Source: Paramagnetospirillum kuznetsovii
GTDB lineage: Bacteria > Pseudomonadota > Alphaproteobacteria > Rhodospirillales > Magnetospirillaceae
Direction: 5' to 3'
Length of the DNA stretch: 63,014 bases
Assembly: GCF_003284725.1 (NCBI RefSeq)
Contig: NZ_PGTO01000019.1
Span: forward strand, 1 to 63,014
In this document: positions 42,042 through 53,256 of the stretch, piece after piece
How the letters are laid out: each line of letters starts with the position of its first letter
Position numbering within the stretch: the first letter of the stretch is position 1
Translations under genes and position numbers: made by a program
Notes under the pieces: model-generated
The model's database searches: none
The model's input: the letters and a program-made list of their open reading frames with translations, nothing else
Told to the model about the DNA's origin: nothing

Positions 42042-43361
42042 TTAGCGTCGATCGATCAGATGAACGAATGATCCAGCCAGCCGACCGCTCGTCAGGCCGG
42101 CGGTGCCCAGCCCGGTGCCGCCGGCATCCTGGATGCGGAACAGCGGCGCGCCGTCTTCCCGCAGCACGGTGGCGTAGTGGAATTCGTGACCGCGAAAGCC
42201 ACCCCCCGCCGCGCCCAGCGGCCCATCGGCGCACAGGCTGGCGCGGCGATAGCCGAGATGAATCCTGCGCTGGGCGAAGGAGGTTTCCACCCCCAACAGC
42301 CCGGCCATGGCATGACCGACGCCCTGGGCATCCACCAGCGTCCGGCCCAGCACCATATAGCCGCCGCATTCGCCGAACACCGAGGCGCCGCGCTGGGCGG
42401 CGGCGCGCAACCCGTCGAGGAAGACGGCATTGCTCGCCAATCGCCCGGCATGCAGTTCGGGATAGCCGCCGGGCAGATAGACGGCGTCGGCCGAGGAATC
42501 GGGCGCCTGATCGGCCAGCGGCGAGAAGGGCAGAATTTCCGCTCCCGCCTGCCGCCATCCGTCCAGCAGGGCGGCGTAGACGAAGGCGAAGGCCGGATCG
42601 GCGGCGACGGCGATGCGATGGCCCAGCGGCGGCAGCACCGGGGCTGCGCGCTCGCTCCTAATGCGTGACGGCACCGCCAAATCGGTCAAGGCCTCGATAT
42701 CAAGATGGCGGCCCACCAGATCTGCGGCATCGTCGAGGAAGGCGGCGAGATCGGGGCGTTCGCAGGCCTGGACCAGCCCCAGATGGCGCGACGGCATCTC
42801 AAGCCTGGCGTCGGGCGGCAGGAAGCCCAGCAGGCGAATGCGGGGACAGGCCACCCGGCAGGCCTCGGCGATGGCCGCCTTGTGGCGCTCGCCCACCACC
42901 CGGTTGAACACCACGCCGAGCACCGAGACATCGGGACGCAGCGCGGCGAAACCGGCCAGAACGGCGGCGGCCGAGCCGGTCATTCCGCGCCCGTCGATCA
43001 CCAGCACCACCGGCCAGCCGGTCAGTTGGGCCAGATCGGCGGTGCTGCCGTCGGGCTGGCCCACCGGCACGAAGGCGCCGTCGAACAGGCCCATGACGCC
43101 CTCGCAGATCACCAGATCGGCGTCTTCCGAAAGGGTTCCGGCCAGGGCGGCCACCGTCTCGGGCCGCATGGCCCAGCTGTCCAGGTTGAAGCAGGCCCGG
43201 CCCGAGGCGGCGGCGTGAAAGGCGGGGTCGATGTAATCCGGCCCCACCTTGGCCGAGGCCACGCGCATGCCTTGCTTGGCCAGCAGGCGCAGCAGCCCCA
43301 GGGTCAGCGATGTCTTGCCGCTGCCCGAACTGGGGGCGGCGATAATGAGTCCCTTAGCCAA
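42042..43361 (-). CDS. cobB: Cobyrinate a,c-diamide synthase
   Basis: 439 residues. Glutamine-dependent amidation of the a and c side chains of (hydrogeno)cobyrinate. N-terminal dethiobiotin-synthetase-like ATPase (IIAAPSSGSGKTSLTLGLL; KVGPDYIDPAFH) and C-terminal class I glutamine amidotransferase (about 245-435) with nucleophile in FGECGGYMVLG and a His in EFHYATV. The start is TTG at 43361, overlapping the end of the SCO gene by eight bases, with a purine-rich GAAGAAG upstream. Confidence 0.95.
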   Translation of the reverse strand: MAKGLIIAAPSSGSGKTSLTLGLLRLLAKQGMRVASAKVGPDYIDPAFHAAASGRACFNLDSWAMRPETVAALAGTLSEDADLVICEGVMGLFDGAFVPVGQPDGSTADLAQLTGWPVVLVIDGRGMTGSAAAVLAGFAALRPDVSVLGVVFNRVVGERHKAAIAEACRVACPRIRLLGFLPPDARLEMPSRHLGLVQACERPDLAAFLDDAADLVGRHLDIEALTDLAVPSRIRSERAAPVLPPLGHRIAVAADPAFAFVYAALLDGWRQAGAEILPFSPLADQAPDSSADAVYLPGGYPELHAGRLASNAVFLDGLRAAAQRGASVFGECGGYMVLGRTLVDAQGVGHAMAGLLGVETSFAQRRIHLGYRRASLCADGPLGAAGGGFRGHEFHYATVLREDGAPLFRIQDAGGTGLGTAGLTSGRLAGSFVHLIDRR

Positions 43362-43956
43362 TATGCTTCTTCAGCCCGGCGACCAGATCATCCACCGAAA
43401 TGCCATGAGTGAAATGGGCGACGAAACGCCCGTCCGGCCCCATCAGATACAAGATGGCAGAGTGATCGACCGTATAGCTGTCGGGCGAATCGCCCTTGAC
43501 CTTGGCGGCGTAGACCTTGAACTCCTTGGCCACCTTGGCGATATCCTCGGGCGATCCGGACAGCCCCTGGATGGCGGGGTTGAAGGCTTCCACATAGCTC
43601 TTCATCACCGCGGGCGTGTCGCGTTCCGGGTCGATGGTCACGAAGATGGGAACCAGCTTCTTGCCAAAGCTCGGCCCCAGCTTGTCCAGCGCCCCAGCCA
43701 CCGTGGACAAGGTGGTGGGGCAGACATCGGGGCAATAGGTATAGCCGAAGAAGATCAGCATATAGCGATTGCGGAAATCCCGGTCCGACACCGTCTTGCC
43801 GGTCTGGTCGGTCAGGGTGAAGGGGCCGCCGATGGCGGGGATGGACTTGCCGTCGCTGGTGGATTGGCCGCTCCACACCACGATGCGGACACCGATGACG
43901 ACGAAGGCCACCACGATGACGCCGACCACGGCGAGCAGGGTGCGGGAAAATTTCAT
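43354..43956 (-). CDS. SCO family copper chaperone
   Basis: 200 residues. An N-terminal membrane anchor (about 6-28) is followed by a thioredoxin-like domain facing the periplasm with the copper-binding motif YTYCPDVCPT (C-x3-C) and the distal His in VDHSAILYLMGPDG. Members deliver Cu to the CuA site of cytochrome oxidase or reduce its cysteines. Sits between cobB and a DsbD_2/SafE-like membrane protein, so it is an insertion in a cobalamin cluster by function. Confidence 0.93.
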   Translation of the reverse strand: MKFSRTLLAVVGVIVVAFVVIGVRIVVWSGQSTSDGKSIPAIGGPFTLTDQTGKTVSDRDFRNRYMLIFFGYTYCPDVCPTTLSTVAGALDKLGPSFGKKLVPIFVTIDPERDTPAVMKSYVEAFNPAIQGLSGSPEDIAKVAKEFKVYAAKVKGDSPDSYTVDHSAILYLMGPDGRFVAHFTHGISVDDLVAGLKKHIG

Positions 43957-43972
43957 GCGTCCATCTCCGTCC

Positions 43973-44725
43973 TTAACCGGCGAGCAACTGCCAGGCCATG
44001 AAGGCCAGCACCGCCGCGTTCAACACCAACAAGACCGGCGCCAGCCGCAACAGCGGCGCCCGCCAGCGCAGGATGGCGGCATGGCCGACGGCGCCGATCC
44101 CCACCAGCATGGGCGCCGTTCCGGCGGCGAAGGCCACCATTCCCGCCGCCCCGGCGATGGGATTGCCCGCCGCCGCCGCCGCCGCCAAGGCGGCATAGAG
44201 CAAGCCGCAGGGAATGAACCCCAGGGCCATGCCCAGCACCCAACCGCGCGGCCCGAACGGACGGGCGAACAGAGGCCTAGCCCAGCGTCCGATACTGCCC
44301 GACCACGGACTGTCGCCGGTTCCGGCTAGACCTTTCAGGGCCGGGACCGCCATGGCCGCCAGCAAAGCCGCCGCCAGCGCCAGCAACCCGGCCGCCAGCC
44401 AGCGAAACGACGCGGCGCCACCCAGTATTCCCGCGAAGCTCGCCCCCACCGCCCCCAGCGCGCCATAAGTGGTGGCGCGTCCGAGATGATAGGGCAGCAA
44501 GGCGGCGCCCGCCAGCCTTCGCATCTCGGTCATGCGCTCCAGCGGAATGGCTTCCATGCGCGCCGCCACCTGGGACAGCACGAAGGGGCCGCACATGCCC
44601 GAGCAATGGGTCAGGCTGCCCACCAGCCCGGTCAGGAACAAGCCGCCGATCAGCCCTTCCCGGCCATCGACGGAGACCCGGCAAACGGACACACCGGCAT
44701 GGAGCAGCGCCATGAATTCGCTCAC
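43973..44725 (-). CDS. DsbD_2/SafE-like membrane protein (cytochrome/copper biogenesis type)
   Basis: 250 residues from a GTG at 44725 that overlaps the cobA stop (GTGA) and has GGAG six bases upstream; ATG at 44713 is the alternative. Six membrane helices in two halves. Motifs THCSGMCGPFVLSQ near residue 30 and GFIPCGLLYAAL near 165 carry the paired Cys/Pro sites of the DsbD_2 family. Often annotated as a sulfite exporter, but with a SCO gene next door a role in copper or haem-copper oxidase assembly is the better inference. Confidence 0.82.
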   Translation of the reverse strand: MSEFMALLHAGVSVCRVSVDGREGLIGGLFLTGLVGSLTHCSGMCGPFVLSQVAARMEAIPLERMTEMRRLAGAALLPYHLGRATTYGALGAVGASFAGILGGAASFRWLAAGLLALAAALLAAMAVPALKGLAGTGDSPWSGSIGRWARPLFARPFGPRGWVLGMALGFIPCGLLYAALAAAAAAGNPIAGAAGMVAFAAGTAPMLVGIGAVGHAAILRWRAPLLRLAPVLLVLNAAVLAFMAWQLLAG

Positions 44726-45504
44726 GCCGGGCTCCACCAGTCGAGCCGGTCGCGCAAGCGCACCACGCTGCCCAGCACCAGCAAGGCGGGCGGCTTCAGC
44801 CCGGCCGTCGCCACCGCCTCGGCGACCTGCCCCAAGGTGGTTTCCAGCACGGTCTGCCGGGGCGTCGCTGCGTCGCACACCACCGCCATGGGCTCGTCGG
44901 GCCTACGCCCCGCAGCCATCAATCGCTTGGCGACCCGGTCCAGATGCTTCAATCCCATGTAGAACACCATGACCGGCGCGCCGCGTGCCAGGGCGTCCCA
45001 GTCGAATTCATCGGGCACCTCGCCGTCGGCGCCATGACCGGTGACGAAGGCCACTGCCGAATTGGTGTCCTTGGAGGTCGCCGGAATACCGGCATAGGCG
45101 AGACCGCCGATGCCCGCCGTGATGCCCGGAACGATGCGAAATTTGATCCCGGCCTGGGCCAGGGCCAAGGCCTCTTCCGGGCCGCGCCCGAACACGAAGG
45201 GATCGCCGCCCTTCAGCCGCAGCACCCGCGAACCCTGGCGGGCCAGTTCGATCAGCCGGTCGGTGATGTCGGTCTGCCTGACCGAGTCCTGGCCGCCGCG
45301 CTTGCCCATGGTCTCCACCACCGCGCCGGGGCGGACCAGGGCGAGGATGCGCGCATCCACCAGGGCGTCGCACACCACATGATCGGCATGACGCAAGCCA
45401 TGCAGGGCCAGCAGGGTCAACAGACCGGGATCCCCCGGCCCGGCCCCCGCCAGCCACACGGTGCCCGCCTCGAACGGGGCAAAGTCAAACGGCAAGTCCA
45501 ACAT
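44722..45504 (-). CDS. cobA: Uroporphyrinogen-III C-methyltransferase
   Basis: 260 residues from the ATG at 45504; the longer frame to 46365 is antisense to cbiD. SAM-dependent methylation of uroporphyrinogen III at C2 and C7 to precorrin-2, the branch point to cobalamin and sirohaem. Motifs VWLAGAGPGDPGLLTLLAL, DALV, LKGGDPFVFGRG and PGITAGIGG are those of the tetrapyrrole methylase family. Divergent from cbiD with a 72-base gap. Confidence 0.96.
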   Translation of the reverse strand: MLDLPFDFAPFEAGTVWLAGAGPGDPGLLTLLALHGLRHADHVVCDALVDARILALVRPGAVVETMGKRGGQDSVRQTDITDRLIELARQGSRVLRLKGGDPFVFGRGPEEALALAQAGIKFRIVPGITAGIGGLAYAGIPATSKDTNSAVAFVTGHGADGEVPDEFDWDALARGAPVMVFYMGLKHLDRVAKRLMAAGRRPDEPMAVVCDAATPRQTVLETTLGQVAEAVATAGLKPPALLVLGSVVRLRDRLDWWSPA

Positions 45505-45576
45505 GGGCGGCAGTATATGGATTTGGTCCCGATCGGCCTCATGTATTTTCCGTAAGAGTGCGGGTAAAGTCCGCCC

Positions 45577-46608
45577 ATGACCGAATCGCCGCTTCGCAAG
45601 GGATGGACCACCGGGGCCTGCGCCGCCGCCGCCGCCAAGGCCGCCTATGCCGCCCTGAGGGGCGAGGGCTTTCCCGATCCCGTGACCATCCAATTGCCGC
45701 GCGGCGAGACGCCGAGTTTCGCCCTGTCGCGCAAGCATCTTGAACCCTGCCGCGCCATTGCAGGGGTGATCAAGGACGCGGGCGACGACCCCGACGTCAC
45801 CCACGGCGCCGAGATCATCGCCACCGTGGAACCAGGCTCGGCCGGTTCCGGCATCACCTTCCGGGCGGGCGAGGGCGTCGGCACCGTCACCCTGCCCGGC
45901 CTGCCAATCCCGCCGGGCGAGCCCGCCATCAATCCGGGCCCGCGCCGCCAGATCACGGACAATCTGGGCGATGTCGATCTGGTGGTGACCATTTCCATTC
46001 CGGGCGGCGAGGCCCTGGCGGCCAAGACCTTGAACAGCCGCCTCGGCATCATGGGCGGGCTGTCCATCCTGGGCACCACCGGGGTAGTGATCCCCTATTC
46101 CTGTTCCGCCTGGGTCCATTCTATCCATCGCGGGGTGGACGTGGCCCGCGCCCTGGGGTTCGACCATGTGGCGGGGGTCACCGGCAAGACCTCGGAAGCC
46201 CTGGCCCGGAAGCGGTTGGGATTGTCCGACCAAGCCATCATCGACATGGGCGACATGGCGGGGGGACTGCTGAAATATCTGCGCCGCGCCCCGGTCAGGC
46301 GTCTGACCCTGGTGGGCGGCTTCGCCAAGCTGACCAAGCTGGCGGCGGGCCATCTCGACCTGCATTCCGCCGCCTCTCAGGTGGATGGCGGTTTCCTAGG
46401 CGGATTGCTGCGCGACCTGGGCTTCGCCGACCAACTTCCGCTATCGGCAACCGCCGCCCAGGCCTTGGTCCTGGCCGGTGATCTGCCGCTGGGCGATCTG
46501 GTGGCGCGTCGCGCCCGCGAGACGGCCCTGGCGGTGCTGTCGGGCGGCACCGAGATCGCGGTGATCGCCGTTGATCGCGGGGGCAAGGTAGTGGGGAAAA
46601 GTGGTTAG
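45577..46608 (+). CDS. cbiD: Cobalt-precorrin-5B C1-methyltransferase
   Basis: 343 residues. CbiD family methyltransferase of the anaerobic (early cobalt insertion) route. N-terminal LRKGWTTGACAAAAAKAA (as KGWTTGACAAAAAKAAY) and later IPGGEALAAKTLN, GLSILGTTGVV and VGGFAKLTKLAAGHLDLHS match the family. The presence of CbiD supports the cobalt-early pathway, although neighbours carry aerobic-type names. The stop overlaps the cobK start by eight bases. Confidence 0.94.
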   Translation: MTESPLRKGWTTGACAAAAAKAAYAALRGEGFPDPVTIQLPRGETPSFALSRKHLEPCRAIAGVIKDAGDDPDVTHGAEIIATVEPGSAGSGITFRAGEGVGTVTLPGLPIPPGEPAINPGPRRQITDNLGDVDLVVTISIPGGEALAAKTLNSRLGIMGGLSILGTTGVVIPYSCSAWVHSIHRGVDVARALGFDHVAGVTGKTSEALARKRLGLSDQAIIDMGDMAGGLLKYLRRAPVRRLTLVGGFAKLTKLAAGHLDLHSAASQVDGGFLGGLLRDLGFADQLPLSATAAQALVLAGDLPLGDLVARRARETALAVLSGGTEIAVIAVDRGGKVVGKSG

Positions 46609-47362
46609 AGTCCTCATCCTGGGCGGCACAACCGAGGCCGCCGCCCTGGCGCGCGCCCTGGACGGCAAGGTCGAGATCATCACCTCGCTGGCCGGTCGCG
46701 CCGGCATTCCCCATATCCCAGGCGGCGTAAGGGTTGGCGGATTCGGTGGCGCCTCCGGCCTGGAAGCCTATCTGCGGGCCGAGGGAATCGAGGCGGTGAT
46801 CGACGCCACCCATCCCTTCGCCGCCCGCATCTCGGCCCATGCACAAACCGCCTGCGCGGCGACCGGCATCCGCCGCACCACCCTGTGCCGAGCGGAATGG
46901 ACCAAGCACGCGGACGACCATTGGATCGAAGTCGGGTCCATGGCCGAGGCGGCGGAAAAACTGCCGAGCCTGGGCAAGCGCGCCTTCCTGACGGTCGGGG
47001 CGGGCGAGGCGGCCGCCTTTGCCGAGGTTGCGGGCGTCTGGTTCCTGGTCCGCCTGCTGAAGGCCGCAAGCCTGCCCCTGACGGACTACGCCGTCATCAC
47101 CGGCCGCCCGCCCTTTTCGGTGGAGGATGAAGGCGCGTTGATGGCCGGGCATCGCATCGACGTGCTGGTTACCAAGGCCTCGGGCGGTGCCGCCACTTAC
47201 GGCAAGATCGAGGCCGCCCGAACGTTGGGTCTGCCCGTCCTGATGATCCGCCGCCCACCGCCGCCCGAGGGCGAGAGCGTCGAGAGCATCGAAGCGGCGG
47301 TGGAGTGGTTAGACCTTCCCCGGCCGCAGCACATGGGTGTGGTCGGCGGCGTACAGCCGTGA
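46601..47362 (+). CDS. cobK: (Cobalt-)precorrin-6A reductase
   Basis: 253 residues from a GTG at 46601 inside the end of cbiD. NAD(P)H-dependent reduction of (cobalt-)precorrin-6A. Begins [19 protein letters not shown], with the family motif [15 protein letters not shown] near 65-80 and [25 protein letters not shown] (LVTKASGG...KIEAA) near the end. Its 3' end overlaps the convergent cobM gene by 54 bases. Confidence 0.94.
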   Translation: MVRVLILGGTTEAAALARALDGKVEIITSLAGRAGIPHIPGGVRVGGFGGASGLEAYLRAEGIEAVIDATHPFAARISAHAQTACAATGIRRTTLCRAEWTKHADDHWIEVGSMAEAAEKLPSLGKRAFLTVGAGEAAAFAEVAGVWFLVRLLKAASLPLTDYAVITGRPPFSVEDEGALMAGHRIDVLVTKASGGAATYGKIEAARTLGLPVLMIRRPPPPEGESVESIEAAVEWLDLPRPQHMGVVGGVQP

Positions 47363-48073
47363 ATCGGTGAAGTCGGCGCCCTCGCCCAGCACGCGGCCCA
47401 CCAGGATCAGGGCGGTGCGGGTCAGTCCCGCCGCCTTCGCCTTGTCGCGGATATCGGCCAGCGTTCCCCGGATGAAGCTCTGATCCGGCCACCCCACCCG
47501 GAAGGCCACCACCACCGGACAGTCCTCGCCGTAGAGGGGGCTCAGTTCCTTGACCACATGGGCCAGGTTGGTGACCGAGAGGTGGATGGCCAGGGTGGCG
47601 CCGCTCTTGCCCAGGGTGGTCAGATCCTCGTTGTTGGGCATGGCGGACGAGCGCACCGAGGTCCGGGTCAGGATCACCGTCTGGCTGATATCGGGCAGGG
47701 TCAGTTCGGTGGACAGCGCGGCGGCGGCGGCCGCGAAGGCGGGCACGCCCGGCGTCACGTCATAGGCGATGCCCAGCGCGTCGAGGCGGCGCATCTGTTC
47801 GGCGATGGCGCCGTAGAGCGAGGGATCGCCGGAATGGACACGGGCCACGTCCAGATTCTTGGCCTGGGCCTCGGCGATCTCGGCGATGATCTGGTCCAGA
47901 TCCAGCGGCGCGGTGTCGACGACACGGGCGCCCGGCGCCGCCTCGGCGACGATCTCGGCGGGCACCAGCGAACCGGCGTAAAGCACCACCGGGCAGGACT
48001 GGATCAGCCGCAACCCGCGCAGGGTGATCAGATCGGGGGCTCCCGGCCCGGCGCCGATGAAATGGACTTTCAT
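47309..48073 (-). CDS. cobM: Precorrin-4 C11-methyltransferase
   Basis: 254 residues from the ATG at 48073. SAM-dependent tetrapyrrole methylase. N-terminal [18 protein letters not shown], then [16 protein letters not shown] and the CobM-specific [16 protein letters not shown]-type segment. Convergent with cobK; their final 54 bases are read on both strands. A dispersed GTCA-type hairpin repeat lies just upstream of the start, between this gene and pgk. Confidence 0.95.
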   Translation of the reverse strand: MKVHFIGAGPGAPDLITLRGLRLIQSCPVVLYAGSLVPAEIVAEAAPGARVVDTAPLDLDQIIAEIAEAQAKNLDVARVHSGDPSLYGAIAEQMRRLDALGIAYDVTPGVPAFAAAAAALSTELTLPDISQTVILTRTSVRSSAMPNNEDLTTLGKSGATLAIHLSVTNLAHVVKELSPLYGEDCPVVVAFRVGWPDQSFIRGTLADIRDKAKAAGLTRTALILVGRVLGEGADFTDSRLYAADHTHVLRPGKV

Positions 48074-48087
48074 ATCAATCCCCAAAA

Positions 48088-48148
48088 ATCGTCATGCCCG
48101 GGCGTGACCCGGGCATCCTTGCCCCCGGATCGCTCCGGGGGTGACGAT
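48088..48148. repeat. GTCA-flanked double-hairpin repeat
   Basis: Bounded by ATCGTCA and TGACGAT (inverted), with two internal stems built on GCCCGGG...CCCGGGC and CCCCCGGA...TCCGGGGG. This looks like the small dispersed palindromic elements common between genes of alphaproteobacteria. It lies between pgk and cobM and may act as a transcript-end hairpin. Confidence 0.7.
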
Positions 48149-48157
48149 GAAAAATGA

Positions 48158-49414
48158 TTAGTGGCAACCGCCACCGCCGCCGCCGCTGCCGCAGCCACAG
48201 CCGCCGCCCGACGACGGAGCCTTGTTGGGCATGATGTTCAGCGCCGCCACGCCGGGCAGCTCCTTGCCTTCCAGCCATTCCAGGAAGGCGCCACCGGCGG
48301 TGGAGACATAGGAGAACTTGTCCTCGACCCCCGCCTTGGCCAGGGCGGAGACGGTGTCGCCGCCGCCCGCCACGGTCAGCAGCTTGCCCTGTTTGGTGCG
48401 CTCCGCCGCCCATTGGGCGACGGCATTGGTGGCGGCGTCGAACGGCTTGATCTCGAAGGCGCCGAACGGGCCGTTCCACACCAGGGTCTTGCAGCCGCCC
48501 AGACGGTCGATCACCGCCTCGGCCGAGGCCGGACCGGCGTCGAGGATCATCATATCGGCGGGAACCTCGTCCACCGAGACGACCTTGGACGGCGCGTTCT
48601 CGGCGAATTCGCCCGCCACCACGGCGTCCACCGGCAGCACGATATGGCAGTGGGCGGCCTTGGCCTTTTCCAGAATCTCGCGGGCGGTGTCGGCCATTTC
48701 CTTCTCGCACAGCGACTTGCCCACCTGCTTTCCTTCCGCGAACAGGAAGGTGTTGGCCATGCCGCCGCCGATGATCAGGTAATCGACCCGGCTGACCAGA
48801 TTGCCCAGCAGCTCCAGCTTGGTGGAGACCTTGGCGCCGCCGACGATGGCGGCCACCGGCTTTTCCGGGTGTTCCAGCGCCTTGCCCAGGGCTTCCAGCT
48901 CCGCCTGCATCAGGCGACCGGCGGCGGCGGGCAGCATATGGGCGAGCCCCTCGGTGGAGGCATGCGCCCGGTGCGCCGTGGAGAAGGCGTCATTCACATA
49001 AAGGTCGCCCAGCGCCGACAGGGATTTGGCGAAGCCAAAATCGTTCTTCTCTTCCTCGGGGTGAAAGCGGACGTTTTCCAGCAAGGCGATGTCGCCGTCC
49101 TTCATGGCGGCGATGACCTTTTCGGCCTCGGGTCCGATGCAGTCGTCGGCCCAGGCCACCGGCTTGCCCACCGCCTTGGCCAGCGGCTCGACCAGAAGCT
49201 TCTGGGAATACTTCTCTTCCCGACCCTTGGGGCGGCCGAAATGGGTGAGAACGATCACCTTGGCTCCGGCGGCTGCCAACTCGGTGAGCGTGGCGGCCGA
49301 ACGGTCGATGCGGGTGGTGTCGGTGACCTTGCCGTCCTTGGACGGCACGTTGAGGTCGGCGCGCACCAGCACCCGCTTGCCTTTGACGTTGAGCTTGTCG
49401 ATGGTCAGGAACAT
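48158..49414 (-). CDS. pgk: Phosphoglycerate kinase with Gly/Cys/His-rich tail
   Basis: 418 residues. Interconverts 1,3-bisphosphoglycerate and 3-phosphoglycerate with ADP/ATP. N-terminal [11 protein letters not shown], substrate residues around RIDRS and HFGRPKG, nucleotide site [13 protein letters not shown]. The last twenty residues, after [11 protein letters not shown], are [16 protein letters not shown], a tail not part of the PGK fold, with three cysteines and a terminal His. It looks like a small metal-binding or flexible tag. gap lies 161 bases upstream on the same strand. Confidence 0.96.
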   Translation of the reverse strand: MFLTIDKLNVKGKRVLVRADLNVPSKDGKVTDTTRIDRSAATLTELAAAGAKVIVLTHFGRPKGREEKYSQKLLVEPLAKAVGKPVAWADDCIGPEAEKVIAAMKDGDIALLENVRFHPEEEKNDFGFAKSLSALGDLYVNDAFSTAHRAHASTEGLAHMLPAAAGRLMQAELEALGKALEHPEKPVAAIVGGAKVSTKLELLGNLVSRVDYLIIGGGMANTFLFAEGKQVGKSLCEKEMADTAREILEKAKAAHCHIVLPVDAVVAGEFAENAPSKVVSVDEVPADMMILDAGPASAEAVIDRLGGCKTLVWNGPFGAFEIKPFDAATNAVAQWAAERTKQGKLLTVAGGGDTVSALAKAGVEDKFSYVSTAGGAFLEWLEGKELPGVAALNIMPNKAPSSGGGCGCGSGGGGGGCH

Positions 49415-49473
49415 GGTGAAGCCTCCCTGGGTCGTTATGGCGGCAAGCTGAGGACCGCTTGCAGTCTTAATCC

Positions 49474-49560
49474 CTCGTCACCCCCGCGCAGGCGGGGGTC
49501 CATGGTGACGCCAAGAGTCCTTGGCCGACATGGATTCCCGCCTTCGCGGGAATGACGAGG
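49474..49560. repeat. GTCA-flanked double-hairpin repeat between gap and pgk
   Basis: Ends are inverted (CCTCGTCA / TGACGAGG). Two inner hairpins: CCCCCGCGCAGGCGGGGG and TTCCCGCCTTCGCGGGAA. Same general design as the element at 48088-48148 and likely to affect mRNA stability or partial termination between gap and pgk. Confidence 0.7.
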
Positions 49561-49575
49561 AATAAAGAGCCGTTC

Positions 49576-51119
<1,544 letters not shown>

Positions 51120-51962
51120 ATGAAGACGCTGTTTGCGCGCCGCTCCGTCCTTGCCCTCGCCATGGCGACGGGAATGGCCGCCAGCCCCGCTTTCGCCGCC
51201 GACCAAAAGGACACCGTGGTCGCCAATGTCAACGGCAGCGACGTGAAGCTGTCGTCCATGGCCGACTTCGCCCGCCAAATGGGTCCGCAGGCGGCGCAGG
51301 CCCCCTATGAAGTCATGCTGGAAGTGGTGATCAACAACCAGTTGGTCTACGACGCCGCCAAGAAAGACAAGATGGACGCCGACCCCGAGGTCAAGGCGGC
51401 GCTCCGCAAGGTCGAGGCCCAGTTGATCACCCAGGCCTATATGCAGAAGAAGATGCGCTCCGCCATCAGCGAAGAAGCGATCAAGGCCCGCTACGACCAG
51501 GCGGTGAAGGAGTTCGTCCCCGCCGAGGAAGTGCGCGCCCGCCATATCCTGGTGGACACCGAGGAGGCCGCCCGCTCCATCATCGCCGAACTGGGACGCG
51601 GCAGCGACTTCGCCGAACTGGCCAAGACCCGCTCCAAGGATACCGGATCGGGCATGGGCGGCGGCGATCTCGGCTACTTCACCCAAAAGGACATGGTGCC
51701 GGAATTCGCCTCGGCCGCCTTCGCCATGCGTCCCGGCGAAGTCTCGAAAGCCCCGGTGAAGAGCCAGTTCGGCTTCCACGTCATCAAGGTGGAAGACAAG
51801 CGCATGGCGACCATCCCGCCCTTCGAGCAGGCCAAGCCCGCCATCGCCAACAAGATCGCCGAAGACATTCAGCAGAAGGTGGTGATGGATCTGCGCGACA
51901 AGGCGAAGATCAAGCGCTTCAACGTGAACGGCACCCCCATGGCCGAACCCGCCAAGAAGTAA
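51120..51962 (+). CDS. Periplasmic parvulin-type peptidyl-prolyl isomerase
   Basis: 280 residues from the ATG at 51120 (AAGAAGG upstream). Signal peptide to about AFAA (residue 24). An N-terminal SurA_N-like helical part (30-130) is followed by a PpiC rotamase domain (about 138-230) with VRARHILVDTEEAA, GGDLGYFTQKDMVPEF and SQFGFHVIKV. The tail is helical and Lys-rich. Similar to PrsA/PpiC foldases of alphaproteobacteria; 64 bases upstream of argJ and perhaps cotranscribed with it. Confidence 0.92.
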   Translation: MKTLFARRSVLALAMATGMAASPAFAADQKDTVVANVNGSDVKLSSMADFARQMGPQAAQAPYEVMLEVVINNQLVYDAAKKDKMDADPEVKAALRKVEAQLITQAYMQKKMRSAISEEAIKARYDQAVKEFVPAEEVRARHILVDTEEAARSIIAELGRGSDFAELAKTRSKDTGSGMGGGDLGYFTQKDMVPEFASAAFAMRPGEVSKAPVKSQFGFHVIKVEDKRMATIPPFEQAKPAIANKIAEDIQQKVVMDLRDKAKIKRFNVNGTPMAEPAKK

Positions 51963-52026
51963 GATCGGATACAAGGGGTCTCCGGTCCGCCGGAGGCCCC
52001 ATTCTCTCGCTCAACGGAATACCACC

Positions 52027-53256
52027 ATGACCGCCGTATCGCCGCTCGCTCCCGCCCGGTTTCCTAAAATGCCGGAGGTGACGGGCGTCACCCTGGCCAG
52101 CCATGCCTGCGGCGTGCGCTATGCCGGGCGCACCGATCTCCTGCTGGTGGAGATGGTGGCGGGAACCACGGCGGCAGGCGTCTTCACCAAATCCCTGACC
52201 GCATCGGCTCCGGTGGAATGGTGTCGCCAATCCGTCGCCAAGGGCCGCGCCCGCGTCCTGGTGGTCAATTCCGGCAATGCCAATGCCTTTACCGGCTCGG
52301 TCGGCGTGGCCTCGGTCAAGCGTACCGTCGAAAAGGCGGCAAAGCTGGCCGATTGCAGGTCGTCGGAAGTCTATGTGGCCTCCACCGGCACCATCGGCGT
52401 CCGGCTGCCCGACGAAAAGATCACCGAGGCCCTGGCCGACGCCCGCGCCAAGTTGAAGGGTAATGCCTGGGCCGACGCCGCCAAGGCGATCATGACCACC
52501 GACACCTATCCCAAGGGCGCCACCCGCACCGCGACCATCGACGGCACCAAGGTGGTGATCAACGGCATCGCCAAGGGCGCCGGCATGATCGCGCCGGACA
52601 TGGCCACCATGCTGTCCTATGTCTTCACCGACGCCGCCATTCCCGCCGATGTCCTGCAAGCCCTGCTGAGCAAGGGGGTCAAGGGCTCGTTCAACGCCAT
52701 CACGGTGGACAGCGACACCTCGACCTCGGACACATTGATGCTGTTCGCCACGGGCAAGGCGGGCAATACGGTGATCAAGGACGCCAAGGACAAGCGTCTG
52801 GCGGATTTCAAGGCCAAGCTGTTCGACCTGCTGCTGGACCTGGCCCATCAGGTGGTCAAGGACGGCGAAGGCGCCACCAAATTCGTCGCCGTCAGCGTGA
52901 GCGGCGCCGCCAGCAAGCGTGCCGCCCGCGTCATCGGCATGGCCATCGCCAATTCCCCCCTGGTCAAGACCGCCATCGCAGGCGAGGACGCCAATTGGGG
53001 CCGCGTCGTCATGGCGGTGGGCAAGGCGGGCGAAAAGGCCAATCGCGACAAGCTTTCCATCCGCATGGGCGGCGTCCTGGTTGCCGACAAGGGCGAAATC
53101 GCCGAAGGCTACGACGAAGCGCCGGTGACCGCCCATTTCAAGGGCCAGAACATTTCCATCGAGGTGGATGTGGGGGTCGGCAAGGGCAAGGCCACCGTGT
53201 GGACCTGCGACCTGACCCACGCCTATATCGACATCAACGGATCCTATCGCACCTAG
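52027..53256 (+). CDS. argJ: Glutamate N-acetyltransferase / amino-acid acetyltransferase
   Basis: 409 residues. Transfers acetyl from N-acetylornithine to glutamate in the cyclic arginine pathway. The proenzyme cleaves itself before T194 in the motif MIAPDMATMLSYV, giving alpha and beta chains; the conserved TKVVINGIAKGAGMI and the beta-chain NSPLVKTAIAGEDANWGR segment (AIAGEDANWGR) are present. Whether it also uses acetyl-CoA cannot be told from sequence. Confidence 0.97.
   Translation: MTAVSPLAPARFPKMPEVTGVTLASHACGVRYAGRTDLLLVEMVAGTTAAGVFTKSLTASAPVEWCRQSVAKGRARVLVVNSGNANAFTGSVGVASVKRTVEKAAKLADCRSSEVYVASTGTIGVRLPDEKITEALADARAKLKGNAWADAAKAIMTTDTYPKGATRTATIDGTKVVINGIAKGAGMIAPDMATMLSYVFTDAAIPADVLQALLSKGVKGSFNAITVDSDTSTSDTLMLFATGKAGNTVIKDAKDKRLADFKAKLFDLLLDLAHQVVKDGEGATKFVAVSVSGAASKRAARVIGMAIANSPLVKTAIAGEDANWGRVVMAVGKAGEKANRDKLSIRMGGVLVADKGEIAEGYDEAPVTAHFKGQNISIEVDVGVGKGKATVWTCDLTHAYIDINGSYRT

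Noticed and set aside
45505-45576. Cobalamin riboswitch between cobA and cbiD
   Set aside because: Only 72 bases between two divergent starts, too short for a cobalamin riboswitch, and no B12-box was found.
45505-46365. N-terminal extension of cobA to 46365
   Set aside because: The extension is entirely antisense to cbiD; the CobA family starts at the methionine at 45504.
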